In this document: positions 50,299-59,480 of the stretch, piece after piece
Numbering within the stretch: position 1 is the stretch's first letter
Layout: every line of letters starts with the position of its first letter
Origin: Halobacteriales archaeon QS_4_69_34
GTDB taxonomy: Archaea; Halobacteriota; Halobacteria; Halobacteriales; Halococcaceae
Length of the DNA stretch: 64,000 nucleotides
NCBI GenBank assembly: GCA_003021045.1
Contig: PXRN01000011.1
Coordinates: forward strand, 26,754-90,753
Reading direction: 5' to 3'
Program-made: the position numbers and the translations under genes
The notes under the pieces: model-generated
Database searches by the model: none
Told to the model about the DNA's origin: nothing
Seen by the model: the letters and a program-made list of their open reading frames with translations, nothing else

Positions 50299-53166
50299 TC
50301 AATCGGTCCGACCGGTTTGCCCGCCACCTGTGCTGCGAGCGTTTCCGTCGCGCTCGCCGTCACCGATGGCCTCTACGACGCGCTCGTGGAACTCCCGAAG
50401 CACCGCCGACTCGTCCTCCGCCAGCACCACGTCGCTGGCCATCAGCGTCGCCAGCCCGAACGCCCGCGGCGTGGGCGAGTCGACGCGCTGGCTGGTCACC
50501 TCGATTTCGCCCTCGCCCACCCGGGCGAGCACGTCCTCGATCGTCCCGACGGCGAGCTTGTCCTCGAGGAGTTCGCGGTAGGTCTCCTCGACCACGGCGA
50601 AGTCGTCCAACTCCTCGGCGAACCCCAGCAGCATCTCGCTCGATACTTGTTGCTGGCTCGCGCTCTTCTCGTGGCCCTTGTAGCGCTTGAGGATCATCAG
50701 CGCGCGCGTCGCGTCGATCCGGAAGTACCGTTGCAGGAGGTCGGTCCCGTCGAGGCTCGCGCGCAACAGCTCGCGGACCTCCGCCGGAGCGGTGTCCCGG
50801 AGGAGGCCGGCGAGATCGACCTTGCGATTCAGGGGCATGCCGAGCGAGAAGCCGTTGTCCGCGACCGCGACCGAAACGTTCGCGTTCGCCGCCCGGGCAC
50901 AGCGGTAGGCGAGCAGCCGCGAGAGCCCGTCGTTGAACCGCCGCCCGTAGTTCGAGTGGACGTGGTACCGGCGTGTCCGCTCGTTCTGATCGAGTTCGGT
51001 CTCGATGGCCATTCGGGAAGGAGTGCTCACGCTCTCGGGACCGGCGTAGCGCACCTGCTCGTCGAAGATCCGGGTGATCGCGCGGACGGTGTTCTCGTCG
51101 AGCGGAAACTCCCGCAGCCACTCGCGGACGCCTGGCGGGCCGGTGTGTTCCAGCCGGTCGAGCAGCTCGGCCTGAAACGCCAGTATTTCGCGCCCGAGGT
51201 CGGCGGACAGGGGCAAGCGCTCGGCGAACCACGACGGGACGGTGGGCCGGGCGTTCGTCGGATCGACGTACACCTTCGAACCCCGGCGATAGCGATACTC
51301 GTACCGGCCACCGCCGAGGACGAACACGTCGCCGGCTTCGAGGGTATCGAGGTAGCTCTCGTCCAGCTGTCCCACTCGCTCGTCGTCCCCGCGGACGAAC
51401 ACGCCACAGTCGAAGCTGTCGGGGATCGTTCCCACGTTGGTCATGTAGATGACGCGGGCGAGCCGGCCACGCTTGCCGAGCAGGCGCTCGCCCACCTCAA
51501 AGTCGGGGTAGTGGTGCTCGCCGTCGGGCGGGTCGTTGGCGTCACGCCAGACCTTCGCGTAGACGTCCCGCTCCTCTAAGCCGGCGTAGTCGGCGGTCAG
51601 ATAGCGCAGCAGCGTCTCCCACTCGGCGTCGCCGTACTCGCGGTAGGGGTAGGCTCGCCGGAGAATCCCTCTCACTTCGCGCTCGGATCGCGGGCCGTTG
51701 ATCGCCATGCCGTAGACGTGCTGGGCGGCCACGTCCTGAGCCCGTTCGGGGACGAAGGCGCGGTCGACGAAGCCCGATTCGGCGCGTTCGAGCATCACCG
51801 CACATTCGATCAGTTCGTCCCTGTCGAGCGCGATCACCCGCCCCTTGACCTCGCGGCCGAGCCGGTGGCCCGACCGGCCGACACGCTGGAGCAGGCTGGC
51901 GACCGATTTGGGCGAGCCGACCTGTACCACCAGGTCGACGTGCGGCATGTCGATGCCGAGTTCGAGACTCGTCGACGTCGTCACCACCGAGAGCTCGCCG
52001 GCCTTCAAGCCCGCCTCGACCCGCTGACGGCGCTCGGCGGCGAGGCTGCCGTGATGACAGCCCGAATCGCTCTCGTCGTAGCCGTGGCGCTCGCGCAGAT
52101 TGTGCAGGACCCGTTCGGCCCCCGAGCGGGTGTTCGTGAACACGAGCGTGTTCGTGTGCTCCCGGACGAAGCCGTCGAGCCGATCGTAGAACCGCTCCTG
52201 GATCTCGCTCCGCGGGGTCGCGACGAGGTCGTCGGTCGGACAGGAGAGTTCGAGATCGAACTCGCGGGCGAAGCGGGCGTCGACGAGTTCGCAGTCGCGG
52301 GCCGGACCGCCCGGCGACTCGCGTCCGACGAGGAAGTCGGCCATCGTATCGAGGGGCTCGACGGTCGCCGAGCAGCCGATCCGCGTCGGCGACCGCTCAC
52401 AGAGGGCTTCGAGGCGTTCTAAGCTCACCGCGAGGTGCGTACCACGTTTATTCGCCGCGAGGCTGTGGATCTCGTCGACGACGACGTACTCGGTAGTGGA
52501 AAGCTTCTCCCTGAACTTCGGGGCGTTCAGCAGGATGGCGAGCGTCTCGGGGGTGGTGTTCAGGACGTGGGGCGTCTCCGTCAGCATCCGCTGGCGCTCG
52601 TGGCTGCTGGTGTCGCCGTGACGGATGGCGTGACGGATCTCGGTCTCGACGCCCCGTTCGGCGAGCCGGTCGGCGATCCCCGACAGCGGGCGTTCGAGGT
52701 TGCGGTGGACGTCGTTGGCGAGCGACTTCAGCGGCGAGACGTAGAGGCAGTACACCGAGTCGTCGAGGCCACCCTCGGTGTCCCCACCGCCGGGGTCGCC
52801 GTCAGCACCGGCTGTGGCGTCCGCGGTGTCCCCATCGGCCGTAGCGTCCGCGGTATCCGCGGTGGCGGCCCCGTCGCGCTCGCGGCGGAACAGCTCGTTC
52901 AGGATCGCACAGAAGCTCGCCAACGTCTTCCCGCTTCCCGTGGGCGCACAGACGAGCGCGTTCTCGCCCTCGTCGATCAGCGGGATCGCTCCCTCCTGGG
53001 GTGGCGTGAAAAAGCCCCCGTTCTCGGGCACGAACGCGCCGAACTCCTCGACCCACCACTCCCGCACTGCGGGTTCGAGCCGGTCGAGCACGTCGTCGTC
53101 GGTGATATCGACCGCCCCGGGATCGAAGTCGACGCCGGCGTCGGCCAACAGCTCGCGCCCGTCCAT
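50299..53166 (-). CDS. lhr: Lhr-type DEAD/DEAH-box ATP-dependent helicase
   Basis: A 955-residue superfamily 2 DNA helicase. In order: FTPPQEGAIPLI (Q-like region), Walker A VCAPTGSGKTLASF, a variable Asp/Ala/Thr/Gly insert (~100-135), YVSPLKSLAND, VDEIHSLAANKRGTHL (DEIH box), GCSATVEPL (motif III), LVFTNTRSGAER, VTTSTSLELGID and QRVGRSGHRLG (motif VI). The long C-terminal part carries the winged-helix and Lhr-specific domains. Lhr proteins unwind or rearrange DNA and DNA-RNA structures in repair. Length is normal for Lhr-core. The insert of repeated TADATADGDT-like units in the helicase core is unusual. The ATG at 53166 leads straight into the conserved N-terminus. Confidence 0.93.
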   Translation of the reverse strand: MDGRELLADAGVDFDPGAVDITDDDVLDRLEPAVREWWVEEFGAFVPENGGFFTPPQEGAIPLIDEGENALVCAPTGSGKTLASFCAILNELFRRERDGAATADTADATADGDTADATAGADGDPGGGDTEGGLDDSVYCLYVSPLKSLANDVHRNLERPLSGIADRLAERGVETEIRHAIRHGDTSSHERQRMLTETPHVLNTTPETLAILLNAPKFREKLSTTEYVVVDEIHSLAANKRGTHLAVSLERLEALCERSPTRIGCSATVEPLDTMADFLVGRESPGGPARDCELVDARFAREFDLELSCPTDDLVATPRSEIQERFYDRLDGFVREHTNTLVFTNTRSGAERVLHNLRERHGYDESDSGCHHGSLAAERRQRVEAGLKAGELSVVTTSTSLELGIDMPHVDLVVQVGSPKSVASLLQRVGRSGHRLGREVKGRVIALDRDELIECAVMLERAESGFVDRAFVPERAQDVAAQHVYGMAINGPRSEREVRGILRRAYPYREYGDAEWETLLRYLTADYAGLEERDVYAKVWRDANDPPDGEHHYPDFEVGERLLGKRGRLARVIYMTNVGTIPDSFDCGVFVRGDDERVGQLDESYLDTLEAGDVFVLGGGRYEYRYRRGSKVYVDPTNARPTVPSWFAERLPLSADLGREILAFQAELLDRLEHTGPPGVREWLREFPLDENTVRAITRIFDEQVRYAGPESVSTPSRMAIETELDQNERTRRYHVHSNYGRRFNDGLSRLLAYRCARAANANVSVAVADNGFSLGMPLNRKVDLAGLLRDTAPAEVRELLRASLDGTDLLQRYFRIDATRALMILKRYKGHEKSASQQQVSSEMLLGFAEELDDFAVVEETYRELLEDKLAVGTIEDVLARVGEGEIEVTSQRVDSPTPRAFGLATLMASDVVLAEDESAVLREFHERVVEAIGDGERDGNARSTGGGQTGRTD

Positions 53167-53257
53167 CGGTTTCTACGGGAAGCCGCGCCGGCAAGTGGGT
53201 TCCGCCACCGTGGCGGAAGTGAACGTCGGCGGCAGGGCGCTGGTGTGGCCCGTGCCG

Positions 53258-54871
53258 TCACCAGCGCTCGACGATCGTCCCGGCGTCGCCGACCGCGACG
53301 TCCGGCCCTCCCGCGCGTCCAGCGGTGTCGCCAGCGTCCTCGGCGTTCCCGGTGTCCTCGGCCGTCGAGCTCTCCGCATCGTCGGTGCCGATGACGATCC
53401 CCCGGAGCACCGCTTCGACCGGCGTTTCGGTCGGCTCCCATCCCCCATCGACGAACTCGTGGACCGCGCCGCCGTCGCCGGCCACGAGGCCGCCGTCGGC
53501 CGTGCGGTCGATCGCTCCGAGTGCGTCCTCGCCGACGTGGAGTCGCGTCCAGACCGTCCCGTCGTACCGGAAGATCGAGCCGTCAGCGCCGGCGACGACG
53601 ATCGTCTCCGGGTCGGCGGCCGCGATCGCGGTGAACGCGGTGTTCGCGTCCTCGATGCCGATGGTCTCGTAGCTCGCCCCGCCGTCGGTCGTCCCGTAGA
53701 CACACTGGTTGGTGTCACAGAGATGGCCGGTGTCCCGGTCGACGAACACCACGGCCGACAGGCTGGAGCCACTGCCCGGTTTCCGGCTGTCGTCCCACTC
53801 GACGCTCTTCCTCCCGTACTCCCCCCGGAGGACCGCGCCGGAGCCGTCGGTCAGGTAGATCCGCTCCTCGCCGGCCGGGCCGGCGATGGCGACGTCCGTC
53901 CACGTGCTCGTCTCGTCGTTCGGAGCCGAGTGGTCGGTGTGTCGCCCGCTCTCGGCGTCGTAGCGCCCGAGGGCGCCGCTATCGCCGGCGAACCAGACGG
54001 CCCGCCCGTCGTCGGTCGCGTCCACGCCCCGGAGGTGGTTCGACGCCGCCGTCGGGCCGCGTTCGAGGACCGCCTCCCAGCCGTCGACCCCGCGCGCGAG
54101 GACGACGCCGCCGTCGCCGACCGCGTAGGCCCCCTCTGGAGTGTGTACGACGTCCCGGAGCGTCTCCGTGGTCGGTGTGTCGGCCGCGACCCAGCCGCGT
54201 TCGGCGTCCGCGTCGTCCGGGTCCACGGCGTCGGTGTCGGCGTCGCTATCGCCGTCTCCATCTGCATCGGCGCCGCCACCGACGCTGACGTCCGTGTCGA
54301 CGTCAGCATCCGTGTTGACGTCCGTATCGACGTCGTCGGTCACGTCCGTACTGGCGTCCCCCGCGACAGCAGTAGCGGCCGGTACTCCCTCGGGCGACGA
54401 TGCTTCCTCGGACGACACCGACCCGGTATCGCCAGCGACGCCACCGTCGGTATCGCCACCGGCCGGTGTGAAGCCGTCGGCGTCCGGGTCGAAATCGGCG
54501 GCAGACGTGTCCGAGCCGGTTTCGGTACGGTCTCGACCGCCGCCCGCGTCCTCGTCCGACCCGGAAGTGCGTTCGTGGCCGTGGTCGTCGGCCGTCTTTT
54601 CGTCCTCGTGATCGCCGTCTCCGACCACCGTGGGAACGCGCTCGCCCTCTGCGGTGAGATATAGAAAGATCGGCGGGAGGACGTAGACCGCGATCGCCAG
54701 CACGACGAACCAGCGGCTCACGAGCGAGGCGAGCCCGATCAGGGCGGTCAGCGCCGCTGCGGTCGCCGCGTGGACTCCCGAGCGCGCGTACTCCCGGTAG
54801 TACGCGAAGAAGCCGCCCAGCCCCCCGCCCGTGGACGATGCCATCGTCGAGTCTGGACCGCTCGGCTCCAT
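53258..54871 (-). CDS. Membrane-anchored propeller-like protein with Asp-rich stalk
   Basis: A 537-residue protein. The N-terminus has two hydrophobic helices (VHAATAAALTALIGLASLVS and WFVVLAIAVYVLPPIFLYLT). A highly acidic stalk (~90-240) contains repeats such as TDVTDDVDTDVNTDADVDTDV. The C-terminal ~295 residues are seven or so short beta units (AYAVGDGGVVLARGVDGWEAV, VWFAGDSGALGRYDAESGRH, IVVAGADGSIFRYDGTVWTRL, GGLVAGDGGAVHEFVDGGWEP), as in BNR/YCF48-like propellers. ATG 54871 or 54844 are both possible; both keep the membrane helices. Function is unknown, though YCF48-like propellers often assist assembly of membrane complexes. Confidence 0.75.
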   Translation of the reverse strand: MEPSGPDSTMASSTGGGLGGFFAYYREYARSGVHAATAAALTALIGLASLVSRWFVVLAIAVYVLPPIFLYLTAEGERVPTVVGDGDHEDEKTADDHGHERTSGSDEDAGGGRDRTETGSDTSAADFDPDADGFTPAGGDTDGGVAGDTGSVSSEEASSPEGVPAATAVAGDASTDVTDDVDTDVNTDADVDTDVSVGGGADADGDGDSDADTDAVDPDDADAERGWVAADTPTTETLRDVVHTPEGAYAVGDGGVVLARGVDGWEAVLERGPTAASNHLRGVDATDDGRAVWFAGDSGALGRYDAESGRHTDHSAPNDETSTWTDVAIAGPAGEERIYLTDGSGAVLRGEYGRKSVEWDDSRKPGSGSSLSAVVFVDRDTGHLCDTNQCVYGTTDGGASYETIGIEDANTAFTAIAAADPETIVVAGADGSIFRYDGTVWTRLHVGEDALGAIDRTADGGLVAGDGGAVHEFVDGGWEPTETPVEAVLRGIVIGTDDAESSTAEDTGNAEDAGDTAGRAGGPDVAVGDAGTIVERW

Positions 54872-55227
54872 CAGTCTTCTCCCTTCGCCGGCGTGTGCTC
54901 GGCCGGTCACGTTCTCTGCGCTTCCTATGCTGTAATGCGGGCGGTGCGGTCGGCGCGCGTTCGTGCGAGGGACGACCGAACGAGGATCGGCGGTGCGGTC
55001 GTAGTGGAGCGGTCGCCGAGAGCTCGGACGGAGCAATCGGGTGGAAGGCGTGTGGCGCGGTAGCGGTCGCGGTGTGGTGTGGTAGCGGCAGTGGTGGAGA
55101 GGGTCGCAATGAGACGTCCGATTGGACACTCGCGTCCATCGGGCCGTGTTCGGTTCACCCGAGACCCGCCGAGCAGCGCCACCGACCGGTCACAAACGTC
55201 ATGTCCCCGACTACCGAACGGCGAGCC
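54872..55227. other. Divergent intergenic region
   Basis: About 350 bases with no gene seen. It holds a GT-rich stretch around 55050-55105 (runs of GGTAGCGG/GTGGTGTGG). Short, imperfect relatives of this stretch recur in the opposite strand near 56812-56846. I see no clear TATA box. Confidence 0.4.
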
Positions 55228-55575
55228 ATGACGGACTGGCGCGCGGTCGGCGTCGGATTCCTCGTCGAGGTGGTGCTCGGGATCGTCGGGGCGATCGTCC
55301 CCGGAATCGGACAGCTGTTCGCCGGACTCACCGGCGGGTTCGTCGCGGGCTATCTCGCCGGCGGCGGGCTCGGGAGCGGGTTCTGGCACGGCTTGCTCGC
55401 GGGCGCGATCGGCGGGATCATCGTCGCCGTATTGCTCTCGCTTCTCGTCGCCGTCGCCGACGTCGCCATCACCGGTAGCCTCCTGACCGGGGGCGTGCTC
55501 GTCGTCGGCGTGATCGTCGCGTTCCTGTTGGCGATCCCGAGCGCGCTCGCCGGAGCGCTCGGGGGCGTCCTGTGA
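55228..55575 (+). CDS. DUF5518-like small membrane protein
   Basis: A 115-residue protein with four glycine-rich hydrophobic helices: WRAVGVGFLVEVVLGIVGAIVPG, GLTGGFVAGYLAGGGLGSGFWHG, LLAGAIGGIIVAVLLSLLVAVAD and GVLVVGVIVAFLLAIPSALAGALGG. The GGFVAGYLAGG pattern is typical of the haloarchaeal DUF5518 family, of unknown function. An alternative in-frame start at 55201 would add MSPTTERRA; MTDWRAV at 55228 matches relatives better. Confidence 0.75.
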   Translation: MTDWRAVGVGFLVEVVLGIVGAIVPGIGQLFAGLTGGFVAGYLAGGGLGSGFWHGLLAGAIGGIIVAVLLSLLVAVADVAITGSLLTGGVLVVGVIVAFLLAIPSALAGALGGVL

Positions 55576-55705
55576 GGCGGACACGAGACGGCACACCGCC
55601 GGGTTGAGGCGGCGCGTCGGAGCCGAGCGCCGTGGCCGACGACTCCACTGCCGGCGACGAACGGACGCTATCGCGACGAACCGGACGTTGCCGGCGACAA
55701 ACCGG

Positions 55706-56140
55706 CTACTCGCGTCGCGTCCGCAGCTCCGCACGCAGCTCGTCGAGGCTCGCTCCCTCCATCGCGAGTAGCACGAGCAGGTGGTAGACGAGGTCGGACG
55801 CCTCTGCGAGCAGCGCCTCGCGGTCGTCGTCCTTGGCTGCGAGCACGAGCTCGGTGGTCTCCTCGCCGAGCTTCTCGAGGACGGCGTTCTCGCCCTTCTC
55901 GTGGTCGAACAGCGACGCGGTGTAGGAGCCCTCGGGACGAGTTTCCTCCCGCTCCTCGATCGCCGCAAAGAGATCGTCGAGGACGTCGGCCGCTTCCGCG
56001 TCCTCGGTCCATCCTTCCTCTCCGGCCCGTGCGTCAGTGTCGATCCCTTCTGTGTTGCCGATCCCGTCCGTCTCCCCCTCCCCAGTCGCAGCTGCGTCCG
56101 TCGTCCCGGCGCTCGTCCGCTCGCCGTCCGGGTCGGTCAC
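55706..56140 (-). CDS. hisE: Phosphoribosyl-ATP pyrophosphatase
   Basis: A 144-residue HisE, which removes pyrophosphate from phosphoribosyl-ATP in histidine synthesis. The catalytic domain (~52-144) shows VLDDLFAAIEERE, SYTASLFDHEKGENAVLEKLGEETTELVLAAKDDD and EASDLVYHLLVLLAMEGASLDEL, with the EExxE-like and ExxD metal residues of the MazG fold. An acidic extension of about 50 residues precedes it, longer than usual. The GTG start at 56140 overlaps the stop of the upstream DUF151 gene (GTGA), so the two are co-translated. Confidence 0.93.
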   Translation of the reverse strand: MTDPDGERTSAGTTDAAATGEGETDGIGNTEGIDTDARAGEEGWTEDAEAADVLDDLFAAIEEREETRPEGSYTASLFDHEKGENAVLEKLGEETTELVLAAKDDDREALLAEASDLVYHLLVLLAMEGASLDELRAELRTRRE

Positions 56141-56604
56141 GTGCCGACGACCTCACGGACGTCGTCGAGCTCGTCGAACGTCTCCGGGGGGCGACGGCCC
56201 GCCTCGAACACCCCGGCGGCGACCTCGACCGGGGCGTTCGTCCGCGCGGCGAGCGCGAGCGAGTCGCTCGGCCGGGCGTCCACGACGGCATTCGAGCGGG
56301 GCGTATCGAGGTGGAGATCGGCGGTGTAGGTGCCCCCGTCGCCGTTCTCATCGCGCCCCTCGATGGCGTCGACGACGACGCGATCGACCCGGCCGCCGAG
56401 CTCCTCGACGGTGTCGAGCAGGAGGTCGTGGGTCAGCGGCCGGCCGATGTCGGTCGCGTCGAGCCCGCGGGCGATGGCCGCCGCCTCCTCGAAGCCGACG
56501 AAGATCGGGAGCAGATCCGACTCGCCCTCGACGGCCAACAGCACGACGGCCCGCGGCCCGGCCGGCGTGCCGGCGACCCGGACCGCGTCGATGCGCGCGT
56601 CCAT
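56137..56604 (-). CDS. Bifunctional nuclease family protein (DUF151)
   Basis: A 155-residue protein of the DUF151/bifunctional nuclease family: PRAVVLLAVEGESDLLPIFVGFEEAAAIARGLDATDIGRPLTHDLLLDTVEELGG and TYTADLHLDTPRSNAVVDARPSDSLALAARTNAPVEVA. The PxGxxEAxAI-like and RPSDALALA-like blocks define the family; plant and bacterial members cleave nucleic acids, but the archaeal role is unproven. It overlaps hisE, a pairing that suggests shared expression rather than shared pathway. Confidence 0.88.
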   Translation of the reverse strand: MDARIDAVRVAGTPAGPRAVVLLAVEGESDLLPIFVGFEEAAAIARGLDATDIGRPLTHDLLLDTVEELGGRVDRVVVDAIEGRDENGDGGTYTADLHLDTPRSNAVVDARPSDSLALAARTNAPVEVAAGVFEAGRRPPETFDELDDVREVVGT

Positions 56605-57022
56605 ACCGCCCGGAGGGGGCTGTGGGTGAAAAGGCTGTCACCACGACGGACCCGAACCGGATCGTCGACTCGACTCGGACTGCCGGCCCGGACGCGAGGC
56701 TCCGGACCACGAACGGGCCGAGTGCCTGTACTGGTTTCGAAGGCGCGCTCCGAACTGCTGGATCGGTCAGCGCGAGGTGACGTAACCGCGAATGTACACA
56801 CGAGAGACCGCCACCGCACCGTAACCGCTACCGCACAGCCCACACCCCTTCCCGACCGATTCCTTCGCTCGGGCCACCGCTATCGCACAGCCGCTCGCTC
56901 GGCGCTCGCTCACTCGCCTCTCGGGCGCGAGTGCGCTTTCACAGCAGCGCGCTCTCCGTGCACCGGTTGCACCCGCCGACCGCGCTCGCCGACGAATCGA
57001 GCGATCGACCGTCGAGCGTTCG
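56605..57022. other. Intergenic region, no gene seen
   Basis: 418 bases between two minus-strand genes. Candidate frames are short or basic. It contains CGCACCGTAACCGCTACCGCACAGCC-type imperfect repeats near 56812-56846 and no recognisable RNA gene. Confidence 0.45.
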
Positions 57023-57655
57023 CTAGTTCGGTCGGTTCGACCTCCTCGTGGCGTCCCGGGCTGGCATCGACTCGAAGAAGGCCAGCCCGTGGACCCGCGG
57101 ATCGCCCGTCAGCTCGGGGTGGAAGGCCGTTCCGACGACGGGGCCGTCCCGCACCGCGACCGGCGAGCCCCCGTGCTCGGCGAGCACCTCGACGGTCCCG
57201 TCGTCGCCCACCGCGCTGATCCGTGGCGCGCGGATGAACACCGCGGGGAAGGGTTCGTCGAGCCCGTCGACGTTCAACCGCGCCTCGAAGCTGTCGCGTT
57301 GGCGGCCGAAGGCGTTGCGCTCGACCGTGACGTCGAGGAGGCCGAGGGTCTCGACGCGCGCGTCGCCGGCGTCACGGCTGGCGACGATCAGCCCGGCACA
57401 GGTCGCCAGCACGGGCTTGCCGCGTGCGACGTGGGCCTCGATCTCGTCGGCGATGCCCTCGCGGTGGAGGTGGCGGGTAATCGCCGTCGACTCGCCGCCC
57501 GGCAGGAGGAGAACGTCACAGTCCGGAACGCGCCCAGCTCGGCGGATCTCGACGCCCTCGGCGCGCTCGCCGTGGGCGCGTGCGGCCCGCTCGATCGCCG
57601 CGGCGTGTTCGGTGGCGTCGCCCTGGACGGCGATCACGCCGGCGGTCAGGCTCAT
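57023..57655 (-). CDS. pdxT: Pyridoxal 5'-phosphate synthase glutaminase subunit
   Basis: A 210-residue class I glutamine amidotransferase that delivers ammonia to PdxS for PLP synthesis. Visible are GVIAVQGDATEHAAA at the start, the GGESTAI oxyanion motif in LLLPGGESTAITRHL, the nucleophile Cys in PVLATCAGLIVAS, the PdxT-specific NAFGRQRDSFEARL, AVFIRAPRI and the His/Glu pair in VVGTAFHPELTGD. The triad is complete and the length is normal. PdxS is not in the window. The start is tight: MSLTAGVIAVQG. Confidence 0.95.
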   Translation of the reverse strand: MSLTAGVIAVQGDATEHAAAIERAARAHGERAEGVEIRRAGRVPDCDVLLLPGGESTAITRHLHREGIADEIEAHVARGKPVLATCAGLIVASRDAGDARVETLGLLDVTVERNAFGRQRDSFEARLNVDGLDEPFPAVFIRAPRISAVGDDGTVEVLAEHGGSPVAVRDGPVVGTAFHPELTGDPRVHGLAFFESMPARDATRRSNRPN

Positions 57656-57799
57656 GACCCCGCTACGGGCCGCCGGGCAAAGAGTCCCGCGCCGGACCGG
57701 CGCGATTCGCGGTCGCAGCCGTGGGCGTGGTGATCGAACGCGACGAACAGGTCGGGAAACCGTGTTCCCGATCGCCGGGTCGGACCGTCGTCTCCCGGC

Positions 57800-57958
57800 T
57801 CAGACGACGTTCAGGACCTGAATGAACAGGCCGAAGAAGACCCCGAACGCGACGATCGTCTTCGGGTCGATTTGGATGGCGTTGCGGTCCTCGGCGTCGA
57901 AGTACCGGACGAGCCCCGCGCTGCTCATCAGGCCGCCGGTGTTTTCACCGCTACTCAT
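57800..57958 (-). CDS. secG: Preprotein translocase subunit Sec61-beta
   Basis: A 52-residue tail-anchored protein. The N-terminus [20 protein letters not shown] and the [21 protein letters not shown] membrane helix are the classic archaeal Sec61beta layout. It is the third, non-essential subunit of the SecYEG/Sec61 channel. The ATG at 57958 is chosen over an upstream in-frame GTG because length and start match relatives and a TATA-like GGCTTAGAAG lies at leaderless spacing. Confidence 0.93.
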   Translation of the reverse strand: MSSGENTGGLMSSAGLVRYFDAEDRNAIQIDPKTIVAFGVFFGLFIQVLNVV

Positions 57959-58296
57959 GAGCGCCGATGGGCGGTCGGCGCTTCTAAGCCTTTCGCCGGG
58001 GGCGCGAGCCCCCACGACGCCGTGGGATGGACCTACAGCGGGCACGCGCTCGGGGCCGAGCCGATCCGCTTATGCGGCCGTGCGGACACGGTGTAGCCGG
58101 GGAACGACGGTCGAAGCGGGTGATGCCACGCGGTCGACCGCGGCCCCAGAGGCGTCTTCTCGGGCCCGAACCGATCCACGGCGATGTCCTCGACCGGAGC
58201 GCGGCGACCGCCGACCGAGGAGTTTAGCGCCACCGGCACGCAATCGAAACCGATGAGCGTCGTTCGATCCACGGTGTGGCGGGAGGCGGTCGAGGG

Positions 58297-59325
58297 ATGA
58301 CCGGCGTCGCGATCGTCGGCGCGGGCGCGGCGGGCGCGGGCGTGGCCTCCGCGCTCGATGGAACCGCCGACGTGACCGTCTTCGAGAAGAGCCGCGGCGT
58401 CGGCGGGCGGGCGGCGACCCGGCGGAAACACGGCTGTCGCTACGACCACGGCGCGAACTACGTCAAGGATGGCGACCCGCGGGTCGCCGAGCTGATCGGC
58501 GAGACGCTCGACGCCGAGGGGCTGATCGACGTCGAGGAGCCGATCTGGACGTTCGATTCCGCGGGCAGCGTCTCGGAGGGACAAGGGGACGACGGGCGCA
58601 AGTGGACCTACCGGGAGGGCCTCACCCAGTTGGCGAAGCGCCTGTTCGATCGGACGGACGCGACGGTCGAGCTGGAGACCCGGATCGAGGGCATCGAGCG
58701 GACAGGAGGAACGTGGGCGCTGACCGACGCCGAGGGCGACGACCGCGGCGTGTTCGACCGGCTGGTGCTCACGCCGCCCGCACCGCAGACCGCCGCCCTG
58801 CTCGCTACGGCCGAATGGGACGACGACCTCCGCGGAGAACTCGAAGAGATAGTGGAGGACGTGCCCTTCCGGACGACGCTCACGGCCGTCCTCCACTACC
58901 CCTTCGCGCTCGACCGGCCCTACTACGCGCTGGTGAACACCGACGAGGACCACGAGATCGGGTGGGTCTCCCGCGAGGAATGCAAGCCAGGCCACGTGCC
59001 CGACGGCGAGAGCCTGCTGATCGCCCAGATGGCCCCCGACTGGTCGACGCGGCGCTACGACGATCCCGCCGAAGGGATGGCACACGACGCCGCCGAACTG
59101 GTCGCCGACCTGCTCGACGACGACCGGCTCGCCGCACCCGACTGGACCGACCGGCAGGGCTGGCGCTACGCCCAGCCCGACGCCGGCGTCGACGCCGACC
59201 CGCTCGACCGCGCGGGCGAGCACGGGCTCCACGTCGCGGGCGACTGGGTCGCGGGCGAAGGCCGGGTCCACCTCGCGCTCCGCAGCGGCCTGGAGACCGG
59301 CGAGCGCATCGCCGAGCAGCAGTGA
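58297..59325 (+). CDS. FAD-dependent amine-oxidase/renalase-like oxidoreductase
   Basis: A 342-residue flavoprotein. The FAD-binding Rossmann motif VAIVGAGAAGAGVASAL is followed by VTVFEKSRGVGGRAATRR, which is the amine-oxidase/renalase signature, and by GCRYDHGANYVKDGDPRV. The C-terminus LHVAGDWVAGEGRVHLALRSGLETGERIAE holds the second FAD motif (GD-x-x-x-G-x-V/R). NAD(P)H or an amine is a plausible substrate. ATG 58297 sits directly before the Rossmann motif; an upstream in-frame ATG at 58276 would add MAGGGRG only. Confidence 0.9.
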   Translation: MTGVAIVGAGAAGAGVASALDGTADVTVFEKSRGVGGRAATRRKHGCRYDHGANYVKDGDPRVAELIGETLDAEGLIDVEEPIWTFDSAGSVSEGQGDDGRKWTYREGLTQLAKRLFDRTDATVELETRIEGIERTGGTWALTDAEGDDRGVFDRLVLTPPAPQTAALLATAEWDDDLRGELEEIVEDVPFRTTLTAVLHYPFALDRPYYALVNTDEDHEIGWVSREECKPGHVPDGESLLIAQMAPDWSTRRYDDPAEGMAHDAAELVADLLDDDRLAAPDWTDRQGWRYAQPDAGVDADPLDRAGEHGLHVAGDWVAGEGRVHLALRSGLETGERIAEQQ

Positions 59326-59480
59326 CGCTCGATCCGAGGGCCGAACGCGGTCCCGGTTCTGCTCGGGCGACGGGCGGGGGGAAGGACGGGGGGAAGGTGG
59401 CGACATCTAGAGAGCAGAGAGGAGGCGACCGTACCCCTCCGACCTGCGTGAGCGGCTCCTGAACGCGCGCATGGGGATCA

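Noticed and set aside
55050..55105. GT-rich stretch as replication origin or regulatory repeat
   Set aside because: Repeats are short and irregular, with no ORB-like motifs and no orc1/cdc6 gene nearby.
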